DNA of 64,000 bases from Bradyrhizobium sp. 186 (GTDB taxonomy: Bacteria > Pseudomonadota > Alphaproteobacteria > Rhizobiales > Xanthobacteraceae), in assembly GCF_023101685.1 (NCBI RefSeq), contig NZ_CP082164.1:10137001-10201000 (forward strand), written 5' to 3'. The notes below the pieces were generated by a model that was not told where the DNA came from, made no database searches, and was given only the letters and a program-made list of their open reading frames with translations. Positions 43,091 to 51,688 of the stretch are shown here, piece after piece. Made by a program: the position numbers and the translations under genes. Numbering within the stretch: position 1 is the first letter of the stretch; the number at the start of each line of letters is the position of its first letter.

Positions 43091-44200
43091 CTACGGCTGT
43101 TTTACCCGATACGCCCCGACCTGCGCCTTCAACTCATCCAACGACGCGAGCGGCGTCTTCGGATTGACCCGATACTCTCCACTCGCCAGCCACGACAATA
43201 CCTTCGCATCAACGATCGGCGAATGGTGGATGACGTCGCTGTAATTGCCGAGGTCGTGGGTCGCTTCCTTGATCGCGCGGAAATCATGAAGGCGCACGTT
43301 GGGAAGCTGCGTCAGGCGCTGCGCAATGACAGCCGTAAGATCGTAGACGATCTTCAGCGTCGCCGGCGATGCATCGCGCATTGCGACGAATTGCAGGATC
43401 GAATAGGGCGGGAGGTAGATATCGAACGTCACGTCCGGATGGCGCCTGATCAGGCCCACGGCATCGCGCTCGAAATGCCGGACCATGGCGTCATAGCCGT
43501 AGCCTTCGCCGAGGAAGCGGCTGCGCACGGGATCGGTGATATAGGCGAAGGCGGCAAGCGCTCTCTCCGCGTTGTAGGCGCGGGCGCGGTCGACATCCCG
43601 CGGCAGCGCGTAGATGTCGTCGACGTCGGACAGGGCAAACTTGACGGGGAGAAAAGGCGCCGCCCGGGTCATCGGCTCCCGTAGCGGCGGAATCGACCGC
43701 AGCACTGCGAACATGGATTCCTTCACCATCGCGGCGCTGAACAGATAGGTCGCGATCCCCTTTGGCGTCCCGCGATAGAGATCGGCCGAAAGATAGGGAT
43801 CGGCGTCGATGTCGGGCGCGTCGACGAAAAGCCAATCGTCGATCTCCCAAATCACGCGCCGGGCGCCGCGGGCGACCGCGTGCTCCAGCACAAAACCCTG
43901 CTGGCGTGAATTGGATCCGGTCATCGCCAGCTTGAGCGACTGGACGTCGAGCACGCGATCGATATCGCTCTGCCGGAAATGAATCGCGAGCGAGCTGCCC
44001 ATCAAGACCGTGTCGAACGACTGGCTGCGGATCAGCCCGGCATTCTGCATCCGCGTGTCGTCGGAATAGAAGGCCGAGACGAGGCGCGACGGGCGGAACA
44101 GTTGCAGCGGATCGACGGCGAAGGTGAGCGCAGCCGCGCCCAGCACGCATGCGGCGCTGGCAAGGAGAAGACGCTTCAAATTGGTGAACGTGCCCCGCAT
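43091..44200 (-). CDS. MBOAT partner protein, possible SGNH-like fold
   Basis: 369-aa protein with one N-terminal membrane helix (LKRLLLASAACVLGAAALTF) and a periplasmic domain. FDTVLMGSSLAIHFRQSDID resembles the nucleophile block (GSS) of SGNH/AlgJ-type proteins, and a later SDVIHHSPIVDAKVL could supply the Asp-His end. It lies directly after an MBOAT gene, whose stop and this start overlap as TGATG, so the two are made in step. MBOAT plus SGNH-like pairs add acyl groups to exopolysaccharide or cell-wall glycans (established for AlgI/AlgJ/AlgX and PatA/PatB). The target here is unknown. The fold call rests on motif wording only. Confidence 0.72.
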   Translation of the reverse strand: MRGTFTNLKRLLLASAACVLGAAALTFAVDPLQLFRPSRLVSAFYSDDTRMQNAGLIRSQSFDTVLMGSSLAIHFRQSDIDRVLDVQSLKLAMTGSNSRQQGFVLEHAVARGARRVIWEIDDWLFVDAPDIDADPYLSADLYRGTPKGIATYLFSAAMVKESMFAVLRSIPPLREPMTRAAPFLPVKFALSDVDDIYALPRDVDRARAYNAERALAAFAYITDPVRSRFLGEGYGYDAMVRHFERDAVGLIRRHPDVTFDIYLPPYSILQFVAMRDASPATLKIVYDLTAVIAQRLTQLPNVRLHDFRAIKEATHDLGNYSDVIHHSPIVDAKVLSWLASGEYRVNPKTPLASLDELKAQVGAYRVKQP

Positions 44201-45636
44201 CAGAACCGGAAATAGATGAATTCGCTGTGGCTCTGGATGCCGAGAATCCCGAACGCGAACACCAGTGAGGCGCCATAGAGAAACAGCGGACGCATTCGTC
44301 CTGCCATGAGGCTCTCGCCGACCGTGCGATTGCCGTGATCGTAGCCCATGATCGCTTGCGTGTTCGGCGCCAGCCACACCAGCGCAGCGTAGACCGTGAC
44401 CTGCACCAGTGCCGCGATCTCCTCGCGGCCGAAGGCGATGTTCGCGGGGTCGGCCATGGCGCGGAGGATTCGCAGCGCCCAATCCACCCGCTCGGCGCGA
44501 AAGAACACCCAGGCGACGACGACGGCGAGGAAGGTCAGCACGGCGCCCGCGGTGCGGGCCGGGCGCGCAAGAGGCGACGGGATGTTCGGCACCAGCGCGT
44601 TGAACGCGTGGTTGATGCAGAGATAGGCGCCGTGCAGCGCGCCCCACACGACGAACGTCCAGGCCGCGCCGTGCCAGAGCCCGCCGAGCAGCATCGTGAT
44701 CATCAAATTGAAATAGCGCATCGCGCGGCCGCGGCGGTTGCCGCCGAGCGGGATGTAGAGATAGTCGCGCAGGAATTGCGACAACGTCATGTGCCAGCGG
44801 CGCCAGAACTCGACGATGCTCGTGGCCTTGTACGGCGAGTTGAAGTTTACGGGTAAGAAGATGCCGAACATCAGGGATATGCCGATCGCCATGTCGGAAT
44901 AGCCTGAGAAGTCGAAATAGAGCTGGAACGTGTAGGCGAGAGCGCCGAGCCAGGCCTGGTCGAAGCTCGGCGAGCGCGCATCGAAGGCGAGCGCGACCAG
45001 GGGCTGGATGCCGTCGGCGAGGCAGGTCTTCTTGAACAGGCCGATCGCGAAAATGATCACGCCGCACAGGATCAGATGCGTGTCAGGATGCTTGGTCTCC
45101 TTCCGCTCGAATTGCGGAATCATGTCCTTGTGATGGAGGATCGGTCCTGCGATCAGATGCGGGAAGTAGGTCACGAACAGCGCATAGGGCGGCAGCGCGT
45201 AGGCCGCGACCTGCCTGCGATAGGCATCGACCAGGAACGCGATCTGGGTGAAAGTGTAGAAGGAGATGCCGACCGGCAGCAGGATGTGGACCGCGACATG
45301 CGTGCCGAGCAGCGCATTGACATTGTCGGTGACGAAACCGGCATATTTGAAGATGCCGAGCACAAGGAGATCGCCGGCGACGCCGAGGGAAAGTGCCGCC
45401 CGGCGGCGCGATGGACTGAGCTCCGCGGCGATCAGGAGATAGCCGATGCCATAGTTGAAGGCGATCGACGCCAGCAACAGGGCCACGAACTGCCAGTTGC
45501 CGATGGCGTAGAAGGCGAGCGAGGCTGCCGCCAGCCAGATCACCGGGGTCAGATTGCTGCGCCGCCCGAGCCAAAAGTACCCGACCAGCACGGCAGGCAG
45601 GAACAACAGGATGAACGGGTAGGAATTGAACAGCAT
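44200..45636 (-). CDS. MBOAT-family O-acyltransferase (AlgI-like)
   Basis: 478-aa multi-pass inner-membrane protein of the membrane-bound O-acyltransferase family. Characteristic blocks are present: GISFYTFTQIAFLVDAYR, YFPHLIAGPILHH, FWRRWHMTLSQFLRDYLYIPLGGNRRG and the catalytic histidine H322 in GGLWHGAAWTFVVWGALHG. It moves an acyl (often acetyl) group across the membrane for addition to a surface glycan by the coupled partner at 43091-44200. ATG 45636 opens directly into a helix. No glycan-synthesis genes flank it, so the polymer is made elsewhere. Confidence 0.93.
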   Translation of the reverse strand: MLFNSYPFILLFLPAVLVGYFWLGRRSNLTPVIWLAAASLAFYAIGNWQFVALLLASIAFNYGIGYLLIAAELSPSRRRAALSLGVAGDLLVLGIFKYAGFVTDNVNALLGTHVAVHILLPVGISFYTFTQIAFLVDAYRRQVAAYALPPYALFVTYFPHLIAGPILHHKDMIPQFERKETKHPDTHLILCGVIIFAIGLFKKTCLADGIQPLVALAFDARSPSFDQAWLGALAYTFQLYFDFSGYSDMAIGISLMFGIFLPVNFNSPYKATSIVEFWRRWHMTLSQFLRDYLYIPLGGNRRGRAMRYFNLMITMLLGGLWHGAAWTFVVWGALHGAYLCINHAFNALVPNIPSPLARPARTAGAVLTFLAVVVAWVFFRAERVDWALRILRAMADPANIAFGREEIAALVQVTVYAALVWLAPNTQAIMGYDHGNRTVGESLMAGRMRPLFLYGASLVFAFGILGIQSHSEFIYFRF

Positions 45637-45978
45637 CGGGCTGGACCGGCGGCGGGGACATGCCCACTAAAGGACTTGGCCCCTAAAGCATACAAGGGGC
45701 CAATCAACAACCCGGCGCCTTGGCGCGGCGATGCTGGCAATTTGGCAGATAGAGACGATATAAGCCGGCCGTGCCTTCCCCCTCTCCCCGTTCTTACGGG
45801 GAGAGGGTTGGGGTGAGGGGGCCGTCTCGGCAAGGATGGTGAGAATTGGACTCGCGGAGAGTCTCCCTCACACCCGGCTCGCACCGGACGATGCTTCGCA
45901 TCGCCGGGGGCGAGCCGACCCGCAAGCGGGGCGCGTCAAGAACGGCGACGCACGGATACGCATCTGAACGAGGATCGA
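45637..45978. other. Divergent intergenic region with three hairpins
   Basis: 342 bases between divergent MBOAT and oligopeptidase genes. It holds an 8-bp stem TTGGCCCC/GGGGCCAA (45676-45703), the CCCTCTCCCCG hairpin (45780-45807) and a large stem CGGCTCGC/GCGAGCCG with inner CGATGC/GCATCG (45875-45917). No gene is seen. Promoters for both flanking genes should lie here. Confidence 0.5.
45780..45807. repeat. Intergenic palindrome CCCTCTCCCCG/CGGGGAGAGGG
   Basis: An 11-bp perfect stem with a 6-base loop, followed by GTTGGGGTGAGGGGG. It is similar in wording to the long repeat between hmgA and fahA (9024-9177). As it lies between divergent genes it is a repeat rather than a needed terminator. 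Confidence 0.6.
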
Positions 45979-48084
45979 GTGACACAAGCCAAAACGCCTT
46001 CCCAGCCGCCCGTCGCCCCTCGCCGGCCGCATTCGTTCACCCGGCACGGCATCACCGTCGGCGATGACTACGCCTGGCTGAAGGATGACAAATGGCAAGA
46101 GGTGCTGCGCGACCCGGCCGTGCTCGATCCCGACATCCGCAAATATCTCGACGAGGAGAACGGCTACACCGAGAGCCTGCTCGGCCATACCTCGCCCTTG
46201 CAGAAGACGCTCGTGCGCGAGATGCGCGGGCGGATCAAGGAGGACGATTCCAGCGTGCCGTCGCCGGACGGGTCGTTCGCCTATTTCCGCAAGTTTCGCG
46301 AAGGCGGACAGCATGAATTGTTCGGCCGCATGCCGCGCGACGGCGGCGACAGCCATATCGTGCTCGACGGCGATGCGCTCGCCAAGGACCACAAATATTT
46401 CAAGTTCGGCGGCAGCCGGCACTCGCCCGATCACAAGCTGCAAGCCTGGAGCGCCGACACCAAAGGTTCGGAATATTTTTCGATCCGTGTCCGCGACTGG
46501 GCGACGGGCACGGATCTTGATGAACTCGTCGAGGAAACCGACGGCGGCATCGTCTGGAGCAAGGACACCAAGAGCTTCTTCTATGTGAAGCTCGATGACA
46601 ACCACCGGCCGATGCAGGTGTGGCGGCATCGGCTTGGCACACAGCAGGCCGACGACATCCTGATCTATGAGGAGCAGGATTCCGGCTGGTTCACCCATCT
46701 GCACGAGAGCACCAGCGGGCGCTTCTGCGTGATCGCGGGTGGCGATCACGAGACCTCCGAGCAGCGGCTGATCGATCTCGCCCATCCTGAAGCGCCGCCA
46801 CGCCTGGTCGCGGCGCGCGAGGACGGCGTGCAATATTCGCTCGCCGACCGCGGCGATGAACTCCTCATCCTCACCAATGCCGCCGACGCCATCGACTTCA
46901 AGATCGTCACCGCGCCGCTTGCCGCACCCGAGCGCAAGAACTGGCGCGACCTGATCCCGTATCGTCCCGGTATCTACATCATCGACCTCGATCTCTATGC
47001 CGGCCATCTGGTACGGCTGGAGCGCGCCAACGCGCTGCCGGCGATCGTGATCCGCGATCTCGTGTCCAGCGAAGAGCACGCGATCGCCTTCGACGAGGCG
47101 GCCTATTCGCTGGATACGATGGGCTCCTACGAATTCGAGACGACGAATCTTCGCCTCGCCTATTCGTCGATGACGACGCCGTCGGAAGTTTACGACTACG
47201 ACATGGCAAAGCGCACGCGCACCCTACGCAAGCGCGAGGAGATTCCGTCCGGCCACGACGCGGCCGACTACGTCACGACCCGCATCATGGCGACGTCGCA
47301 TGACGGCGCGGAGGTGCCGGTGTCGATTCTCTATCGGCGCGGGCTCAAGCTCGATGGCACTGCGCCGCTGCTGCTCTACGGCTACGGCTCCTACGGCATG
47401 GCGATGCCGGCCTCCTTCAACGCCAACCGCCTGTCGCTGATCGATCGCGGTTTTGTTTACGCCATCGCTCATATCCGCGGCGGCGCCGACAAGGGCTGGG
47501 GCTGGTATCTCGACGGCAAGCGCGAGAAGAAGACCAACAGCTTTGACGATTTCGCCGCGAGCGCGCGGGCGCTGATCGACGCAAAGTATACCAGCGAAAA
47601 ACGTATCGTCGGCCATGGCGGCTCGGCCGGCGGCATGCTGATGGGCGCGGTCGCGAACCGTGCCGGCGAATTGTTCGCCGGCATCGTTGCCGAAGTGCCG
47701 TTCGTCGACGTGCTCAACACCATGCTCGACGACACGCTGCCGCTGACGCCGCCGGAATGGCCGGAATGGGGCAACCCGATCGAGAGCGAGAAGGATTTTC
47801 GCACCATCCTGTCCTACTCGCCCTACGACAACGTCGCGGCGAAGGACTATCCGGCGATCCTGGCCATGGGCGGCTTGACCGATCCGCGCGTCACCTACTG
47901 GGAGCCCGCCAAATGGATCGCGCGCCTGCGCGCCGCCATGAGCGGCGGCGGCCCGGTCCTGCTCCGCACCAACATGGGCGCCGGCCACGGCGGCGCATCG
48001 GGGCGGTTCAACCGGCTGGACGAAGTCGCGATCGTCTATGCGTTTGCGCTCTGGGCGGCGGGGATGGCGGAGGCGGAGGTGTAG
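45979..48084 (+). CDS. ptrB: Oligopeptidase B (S9A prolyl-oligopeptidase family)
   Basis: 701-aa cytoplasmic serine peptidase that cuts short peptides after Arg/Lys. The N-terminal beta-propeller covers residues about 75-410, with an alpha/beta-hydrolase domain after it. The catalytic triad is visible: S549 in GHGGSAGGMLMG, D635 in GGLTDPRVTYWEPAKW and H670 in GAGHGGASGR. Opening HGITVGDDYAWLKDDKWQEVLRDP, in parts, is typical. The start is GTG 45979 with CGAGGATCGA upstream. No partner genes; the gene is flanked by repeats on both sides. It differs from prolyl oligopeptidase by the acidic substrate pocket, which I did not check residue by residue. Confidence 0.93.
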   Translation: MTQAKTPSQPPVAPRRPHSFTRHGITVGDDYAWLKDDKWQEVLRDPAVLDPDIRKYLDEENGYTESLLGHTSPLQKTLVREMRGRIKEDDSSVPSPDGSFAYFRKFREGGQHELFGRMPRDGGDSHIVLDGDALAKDHKYFKFGGSRHSPDHKLQAWSADTKGSEYFSIRVRDWATGTDLDELVEETDGGIVWSKDTKSFFYVKLDDNHRPMQVWRHRLGTQQADDILIYEEQDSGWFTHLHESTSGRFCVIAGGDHETSEQRLIDLAHPEAPPRLVAAREDGVQYSLADRGDELLILTNAADAIDFKIVTAPLAAPERKNWRDLIPYRPGIYIIDLDLYAGHLVRLERANALPAIVIRDLVSSEEHAIAFDEAAYSLDTMGSYEFETTNLRLAYSSMTTPSEVYDYDMAKRTRTLRKREEIPSGHDAADYVTTRIMATSHDGAEVPVSILYRRGLKLDGTAPLLLYGYGSYGMAMPASFNANRLSLIDRGFVYAIAHIRGGADKGWGWYLDGKREKKTNSFDDFAASARALIDAKYTSEKRIVGHGGSAGGMLMGAVANRAGELFAGIVAEVPFVDVLNTMLDDTLPLTPPEWPEWGNPIESEKDFRTILSYSPYDNVAAKDYPAILAMGGLTDPRVTYWEPAKWIARLRAAMSGGGPVLLRTNMGAGHGGASGRFNRLDEVAIVYAFALWAAGMAEAEV

Positions 48085-48102
48085 CCCCGCTGCCTCCCCG
48101 AT

Positions 48103-48262
48103 GTCGTCCCGGCCTAGCGCGCAATTGCGCACGGGGGCCGGGACCCATACCGCGTGATCTATCGATAGAGCGCGGTACTTGTACCGCGGGAAGACCTCTT
48201 AACTGCTGATCTTCGCCAAACTTCTCCCTGGGGGTATGGGTCCCGGCCTTCGCCGGGACGAC
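48103..48262. repeat. Dispersed palindromic element, copy C of three
   Basis: GTCGTCCCGGCC...GGGACCCATAC at the left pairs with GTATGGGTCCCGGCC...GGGACGAC at the right. The ends match copy A almost exactly (including GCAATTGCGCACGGG), but the middle (GATCTATCGATAGAGC and a CCGCGGTAC stem region) is different. It lies between convergent genes. Confidence 0.72.
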
Positions 48263-48293
48263 GGCGGAGTGTGTGGCGGCGCCTTCAAAACAA

Positions 48294-49013
48294 CTACCTT
48301 CCGTTCGCCTTCCGCCATGCCGCGAAATCGGTCAGCGTTTGCGGATCGGTGGCTGGATAGAGGCCGAAGATGCCGCGGCCCTTGTTGACTTCTTCGGTGA
48401 CGAAGTCCTCGAACGCGGTCATTTCGAAGGTTTCGTTGGCGATCTCGTCGGCGAGATGCGCGGGGATCACGATCACGCCGTCGCTGTCGCCGAGAATGAC
48501 GTCGCCGGGAAACACCGGCGCATCACCGCAGCCGATCGGGACGTTGATCTCGATTGCATGATGCAGCGTCAGATTGGTCGGCGCGCTCGGGCGATGGTGG
48601 AAGGCGGGGAAGCCGAGCTTGGCGATCTCGGCGGAATCGCGAAAGCCGCCGTCGGTGACGACGCCGGCGACGCCGCGCTTCATCAGCCGTGTCACCAGGA
48701 TCGCGCCGGCTGACGCCGCGCGCGCGTCCTTGCGGCTGTCCATCACCAGCACCGCGCCGGGCGGACAATCCTCGACCGCCTTGCGCTGCGGATGCGAGCG
48801 GTCACGGAACACTTCGATGGTGTTGAGGTCCTCGCGCGCCGGCATGTAGCGCAGCGTGAAGGCCTCGCCGACCATGACCGGCTGGTCCGGGCCTAAGGGG
48901 TGCACATCCTGGATCATCTGGATGCGCAGGCCGCGCTTGAACAGTGCGGTGGCAACGGTGGCGGTGGAGACGGTCTTGAGCTTGTTGCGGGTGGCGTCGG
49001 TGAGTTTTGTCAT
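48294..49013 (-). CDS. RraA-like / HMG-aldolase-fold protein
   Basis: 239 aa of the RraA/demethylmenaquinone-methyltransferase-like fold. The core is intact: GEAFTLRYMP, GAVLVMDSRKDARAASAGAILVTRLMKRGVAGVVTDGGFRDSAEI (in pieces) with the GxxxxxR-D pair (R in GGFRD) used by HMG/CHA aldolases, and FPGDVILGDSDGVIVIP. Fold members include 4-carboxy-4-hydroxy-2-oxoadipate aldolases and the RNase E inhibitor RraA; gene context here (dehydratase and ABC uptake) supports a catabolic lyase or decarboxylase. ATG 49013 is the start, with GAGAG upstream. It is last in a five-gene operon, 64 bases after the dehydratase. Confidence 0.87.
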   Translation of the reverse strand: MTKLTDATRNKLKTVSTATVATALFKRGLRIQMIQDVHPLGPDQPVMVGEAFTLRYMPAREDLNTIEVFRDRSHPQRKAVEDCPPGAVLVMDSRKDARAASAGAILVTRLMKRGVAGVVTDGGFRDSAEIAKLGFPAFHHRPSAPTNLTLHHAIEINVPIGCGDAPVFPGDVILGDSDGVIVIPAHLADEIANETFEMTAFEDFVTEEVNKGRGIFGLYPATDPQTLTDFAAWRKANGR

Positions 49014-49033
49014 TGCTTGAACTCTCTCATTGG

Positions 49034-49077
49034 TCGTTATTCCGGGTTCGATGCTTTGCATCGCCCCGGAACGACAG
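49034..49077. repeat. Short half of a palindromic intergenic element
   Basis: TCGTTATTCCGGGTTCGATG...CATCGCCCCGGAACGA forms one hairpin between the dehydratase and RraA-like genes. It matches the right half of the element at 7650-7724. Confidence 0.55.
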
Positions 49078-50814
49078 TCAGTAAATCGACGGCTCGCCGA
49101 TCGGCGCGCCGAAATCGGTCTCCAGGAAATCGAAGTCGCAGCCGTCATTGGCCTGCTTGATGTGTTTTGTGAACATCCAGCCATAGCCGCGCTCGAAGCG
49201 GCGCTCGGGCTGCTTCCAGGCGGCGCGGCGCTTTTCGAGCTCGGCCTCCGACACGTCGAGGTTGATGGTGCGCGCGGCGACGTCGAGCGTGATGCGGTCG
49301 CCATTCCGCACCAGCGCCAGCGGCCCGCCGACGTAAGACTCGGGCGCGACGTGCAGGATGCAGGCGCCGTAGCTGGTGCCGCTCATGCGCGCATCCGAAA
49401 TGCGCACCATGTCGCGCACGCCCTGCTTCACGAGTTTTGTCGGGATCGGCAGCATGCCCCATTCCGGCATGCCCGGGCCGCCCTGCGGCCCCGCGTTGCG
49501 CAGAATGAGGATGTGATCCTCGGTGACGTCGAGATTGGGATCGTCGACCGCCTTTTTCATCGACGGATAGTCGTCGAACACCAGCGCCGGCCCGGTGTGC
49601 TTGAGGAAGCGCGGCGCGCAGGCGGAGGGCTTGATCACGCAGCCGTCGGGCGCGAGATTGCCCTTGAGCACCGCGAGCGCGCCCTCTTTGTAGATGGGAT
49701 TGTCGACCGAGCGGATCACGTCGTCATTGTGCACTTCGGCATGCGCGATATCTTCGCCGAGCGTCTTGCCGGTGACGGTGATGCAGTCGAGATGCAGATG
49801 CGGCTTGATCTGGCTCATCAGGGCCGGCAGGCCGCCGGCATAGAAGAAGTCCTCCATCAGATAGGCATCGCCGCTCGGCCGCACGTTGGCGATGACAGGC
49901 ACCTTGCGGCTCGCGATCTCGAAATCGTCGAGCCCGATGTCCTGGCCGGCGCGGCGGGCCTGCGCAATCAGATGGATGATCGCATTGGTCGAGCAGCCCA
50001 TCGCCATCGCCACCGCGATCGCGTTCTCGAACGCCTTGCGGGTCTGGATCGTCTTTGGCGTCAAATCCTCCCAGACCATCTCGACGATGCGGCGGCCGCA
50101 TTCGGAGGCCATGCGGATGTGGTTGGCATCCGCCGCCGGAATCGAGGAGGCGCCGGGCAGCGTCATCCCAATGGCCTCGGCGATCGCGGTCATGGTCGAG
50201 GCCGTACCCATGGTCATGCAGGTGCCGTAGCTGCGGGCGATGCCGGCCTCGATGTCGAGCCAGTCCTTGTCGGAGATCTTTCCGGCGCGCCGCTCGTCCC
50301 AATATTTCCAGCCGTCAGAGCCGGAGCCGAGCGTCTTGCCCTTCCAATTGCCGCGCAGCATCGGACCCGCCGGCAGATAGATCGCCGGGATGTTCATCGA
50401 GGTGGCGCCGAGCAGAAGCGCAGGCGTGGTCTTGTCGCAGCCGCCCATCAGCACCACGCCGTCGACGGGATGGCTGCGCAACAGCTCCTCGGCGTCCATC
50501 GCCAGCAAATTGCGGTAGAGCATGGTGGTCGGCTTGAGCAGCGATTCCGACAGCGACAGCGCCGGCAGCTCCAGCGGCAGGCCGCCGGCCATCAGGATGC
50601 CGCGCTTGACGTCGTCGACGCGCGACTTGAAATGCATGTGACAGGGCTGGGCGTCCGACCAGGTGTTGAGGATCGCGATGATCGGGCGGTCCTTCCACTC
50701 CTCCGGCGTGTAACCCATCTGCATGGTGCGTGAGCGGTGACCGAACGAGCGCAGATCGTCGGGTGCGAACCAGCGCGCGCTGCGGAGTTGGTCGGGCGTT
50801 TTCTTCTTGGTCAT
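49078..50814 (-). CDS. IlvD/Edd-family dehydratase, sugar-acid type
   Basis: 578-aa iron-sulfur dehydratase. Cluster cysteines are in GGCDKTTPA and YGTCMTMGTASTM, with C66-like text SDAQPCHMHF near the N-terminus. It resembles L-arabinonate/D-xylonate dehydratases in length and wording (LNTWSD--PC, MYRNLLAMD-EE, SDARMSGTSYG, GNLAPDGCVIKPSA) more than dihydroxyacid dehydratase IlvD. It removes water from a sugar acid to give a 2-keto-3-deoxy acid. The start overlaps the permease stop as ATGA. With the ABC importer and RraA-like lyase it suggests import and breakdown of a hydroxy acid; the actual acid is not known. Confidence 0.9.
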   Translation of the reverse strand: MTKKKTPDQLRSARWFAPDDLRSFGHRSRTMQMGYTPEEWKDRPIIAILNTWSDAQPCHMHFKSRVDDVKRGILMAGGLPLELPALSLSESLLKPTTMLYRNLLAMDAEELLRSHPVDGVVLMGGCDKTTPALLLGATSMNIPAIYLPAGPMLRGNWKGKTLGSGSDGWKYWDERRAGKISDKDWLDIEAGIARSYGTCMTMGTASTMTAIAEAIGMTLPGASSIPAADANHIRMASECGRRIVEMVWEDLTPKTIQTRKAFENAIAVAMAMGCSTNAIIHLIAQARRAGQDIGLDDFEIASRKVPVIANVRPSGDAYLMEDFFYAGGLPALMSQIKPHLHLDCITVTGKTLGEDIAHAEVHNDDVIRSVDNPIYKEGALAVLKGNLAPDGCVIKPSACAPRFLKHTGPALVFDDYPSMKKAVDDPNLDVTEDHILILRNAGPQGGPGMPEWGMLPIPTKLVKQGVRDMVRISDARMSGTSYGACILHVAPESYVGGPLALVRNGDRITLDVAARTINLDVSEAELEKRRAAWKQPERRFERGYGWMFTKHIKQANDGCDFDFLETDFGAPIGEPSIY

Positions 50815-51674
50815 GATTGGGTGCCCCATTTCTGGACGGTGTTCCGCTCGAGGGCGCGGAAGATCAGGTTCTCGACAAAGAGCCCGATGATGATCACGGT
50901 CAAGAGGCCTGCGAAGACTGCAGGAATATCGAGCAGGTTGCGGTTCTCGAAGATGAACCAGCCGAGGCCCCCTTGGCCCGAGGACACGCCGAAGACCAGT
51001 TCGGCCGCGATCAGCGTGCGCCAGGCAAAGGCCCAGCCGATCTTCAGGCCGGTGAGGATCGAGCCGAACGCGGCGGGAATGAGGATTTTCGCCACGTAGG
51101 GCAGCCCGCGGAGGCCGTAATTGCGCCCGACCATGCGTAGCGTGTTGGACACGCTCTTGAACCCGGAATGGGTGTTGAGTGCGACCGGCCACAGCACCGA
51201 ATGTATCAGCACGAAGACGAGGCTGCCGTTGCCGAGACCGAACCAGATCAAGGCGAGCGGCAATAGCGCAATGGCGGGCAACGGGTTGAACATCGCCGTG
51301 ACAGTCTCGAGGAAATCGGTGCCGATTCGAGTCGAGATCGCGAGCACCGTGAAGATGGCGGCAAGCGCGATGCCCGCCGAATAGCCCATGAACAGCACCT
51401 TCAGCGAGGCCCAGGCCCGCATGGGGATTGTGCCGTCCTTCACGCGCTCGAACAGCGTCACGAAGGTATCGTGCAACGTGGGAAACAGCAGGGGATTGTC
51501 GAGTGCGAGGCCGTAGGCTTCCCAGATCGCGCCCAAGAACAGGATGATGACGGTCTTGCGGACGAAGCCGTCGTTCCACAGCAGCTCGGCAACGCTCAGC
51601 TTGCGCTCGACTTCGCCTGCGCCGGCAGTAGCGGCAGCCGGCGCGTCACGCAGCAAAATTCTCGCTTCGCCCAT
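50811..51674 (-). CDS. ABC transporter permease (NitT/TauT type)
   Basis: 287-aa integral membrane subunit with about six helices (LFLGAIWEAYGLAL, IALAAIFTVLAI, PLPAIALLPLALIWFGLGNGSLVFV and AVFAGLLTVIIIGLFVENLIF among them). The EAA-like loop for ATPase contact is in GLRGLPYVAKILIPAAFGSILTGLKIGWAFAWRTLIAAEL. This is the SsuC/TauC/NrtB family, which normally imports sulfonates, nitrate or small acids. ATG 51674 has GGGAG about 10 bases upstream. It starts 14 bases after the ATPase gene and overlaps the dehydratase by four bases. Confidence 0.92.
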   Translation of the reverse strand: MGEARILLRDAPAAATAGAGEVERKLSVAELLWNDGFVRKTVIILFLGAIWEAYGLALDNPLLFPTLHDTFVTLFERVKDGTIPMRAWASLKVLFMGYSAGIALAAIFTVLAISTRIGTDFLETVTAMFNPLPAIALLPLALIWFGLGNGSLVFVLIHSVLWPVALNTHSGFKSVSNTLRMVGRNYGLRGLPYVAKILIPAAFGSILTGLKIGWAFAWRTLIAAELVFGVSSGQGGLGWFIFENRNLLDIPAVFAGLLTVIIIGLFVENLIFRALERNTVQKWGTQS

Positions 51675-51688
51675 GGTTAGAGGCTCCC

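Noticed and set aside
43091..45067. One 658-codon protein from an upstream start
   Set aside because: The first 290 codons are a shifted-frame shadow of the MBOAT gene. The real start is ATG 44200, overlapping the MBOAT stop.
48294..49013. RNase E inhibitor RraA function
   Set aside because: The fold includes catabolic aldolases, and the operon with a dehydratase and importer fits catabolism better.
49078..51579. One 833-codon dehydratase fusion
   Set aside because: The N-terminal 255 codons are a shifted-frame shadow of the permease gene. The dehydratase begins at ATG 50814.
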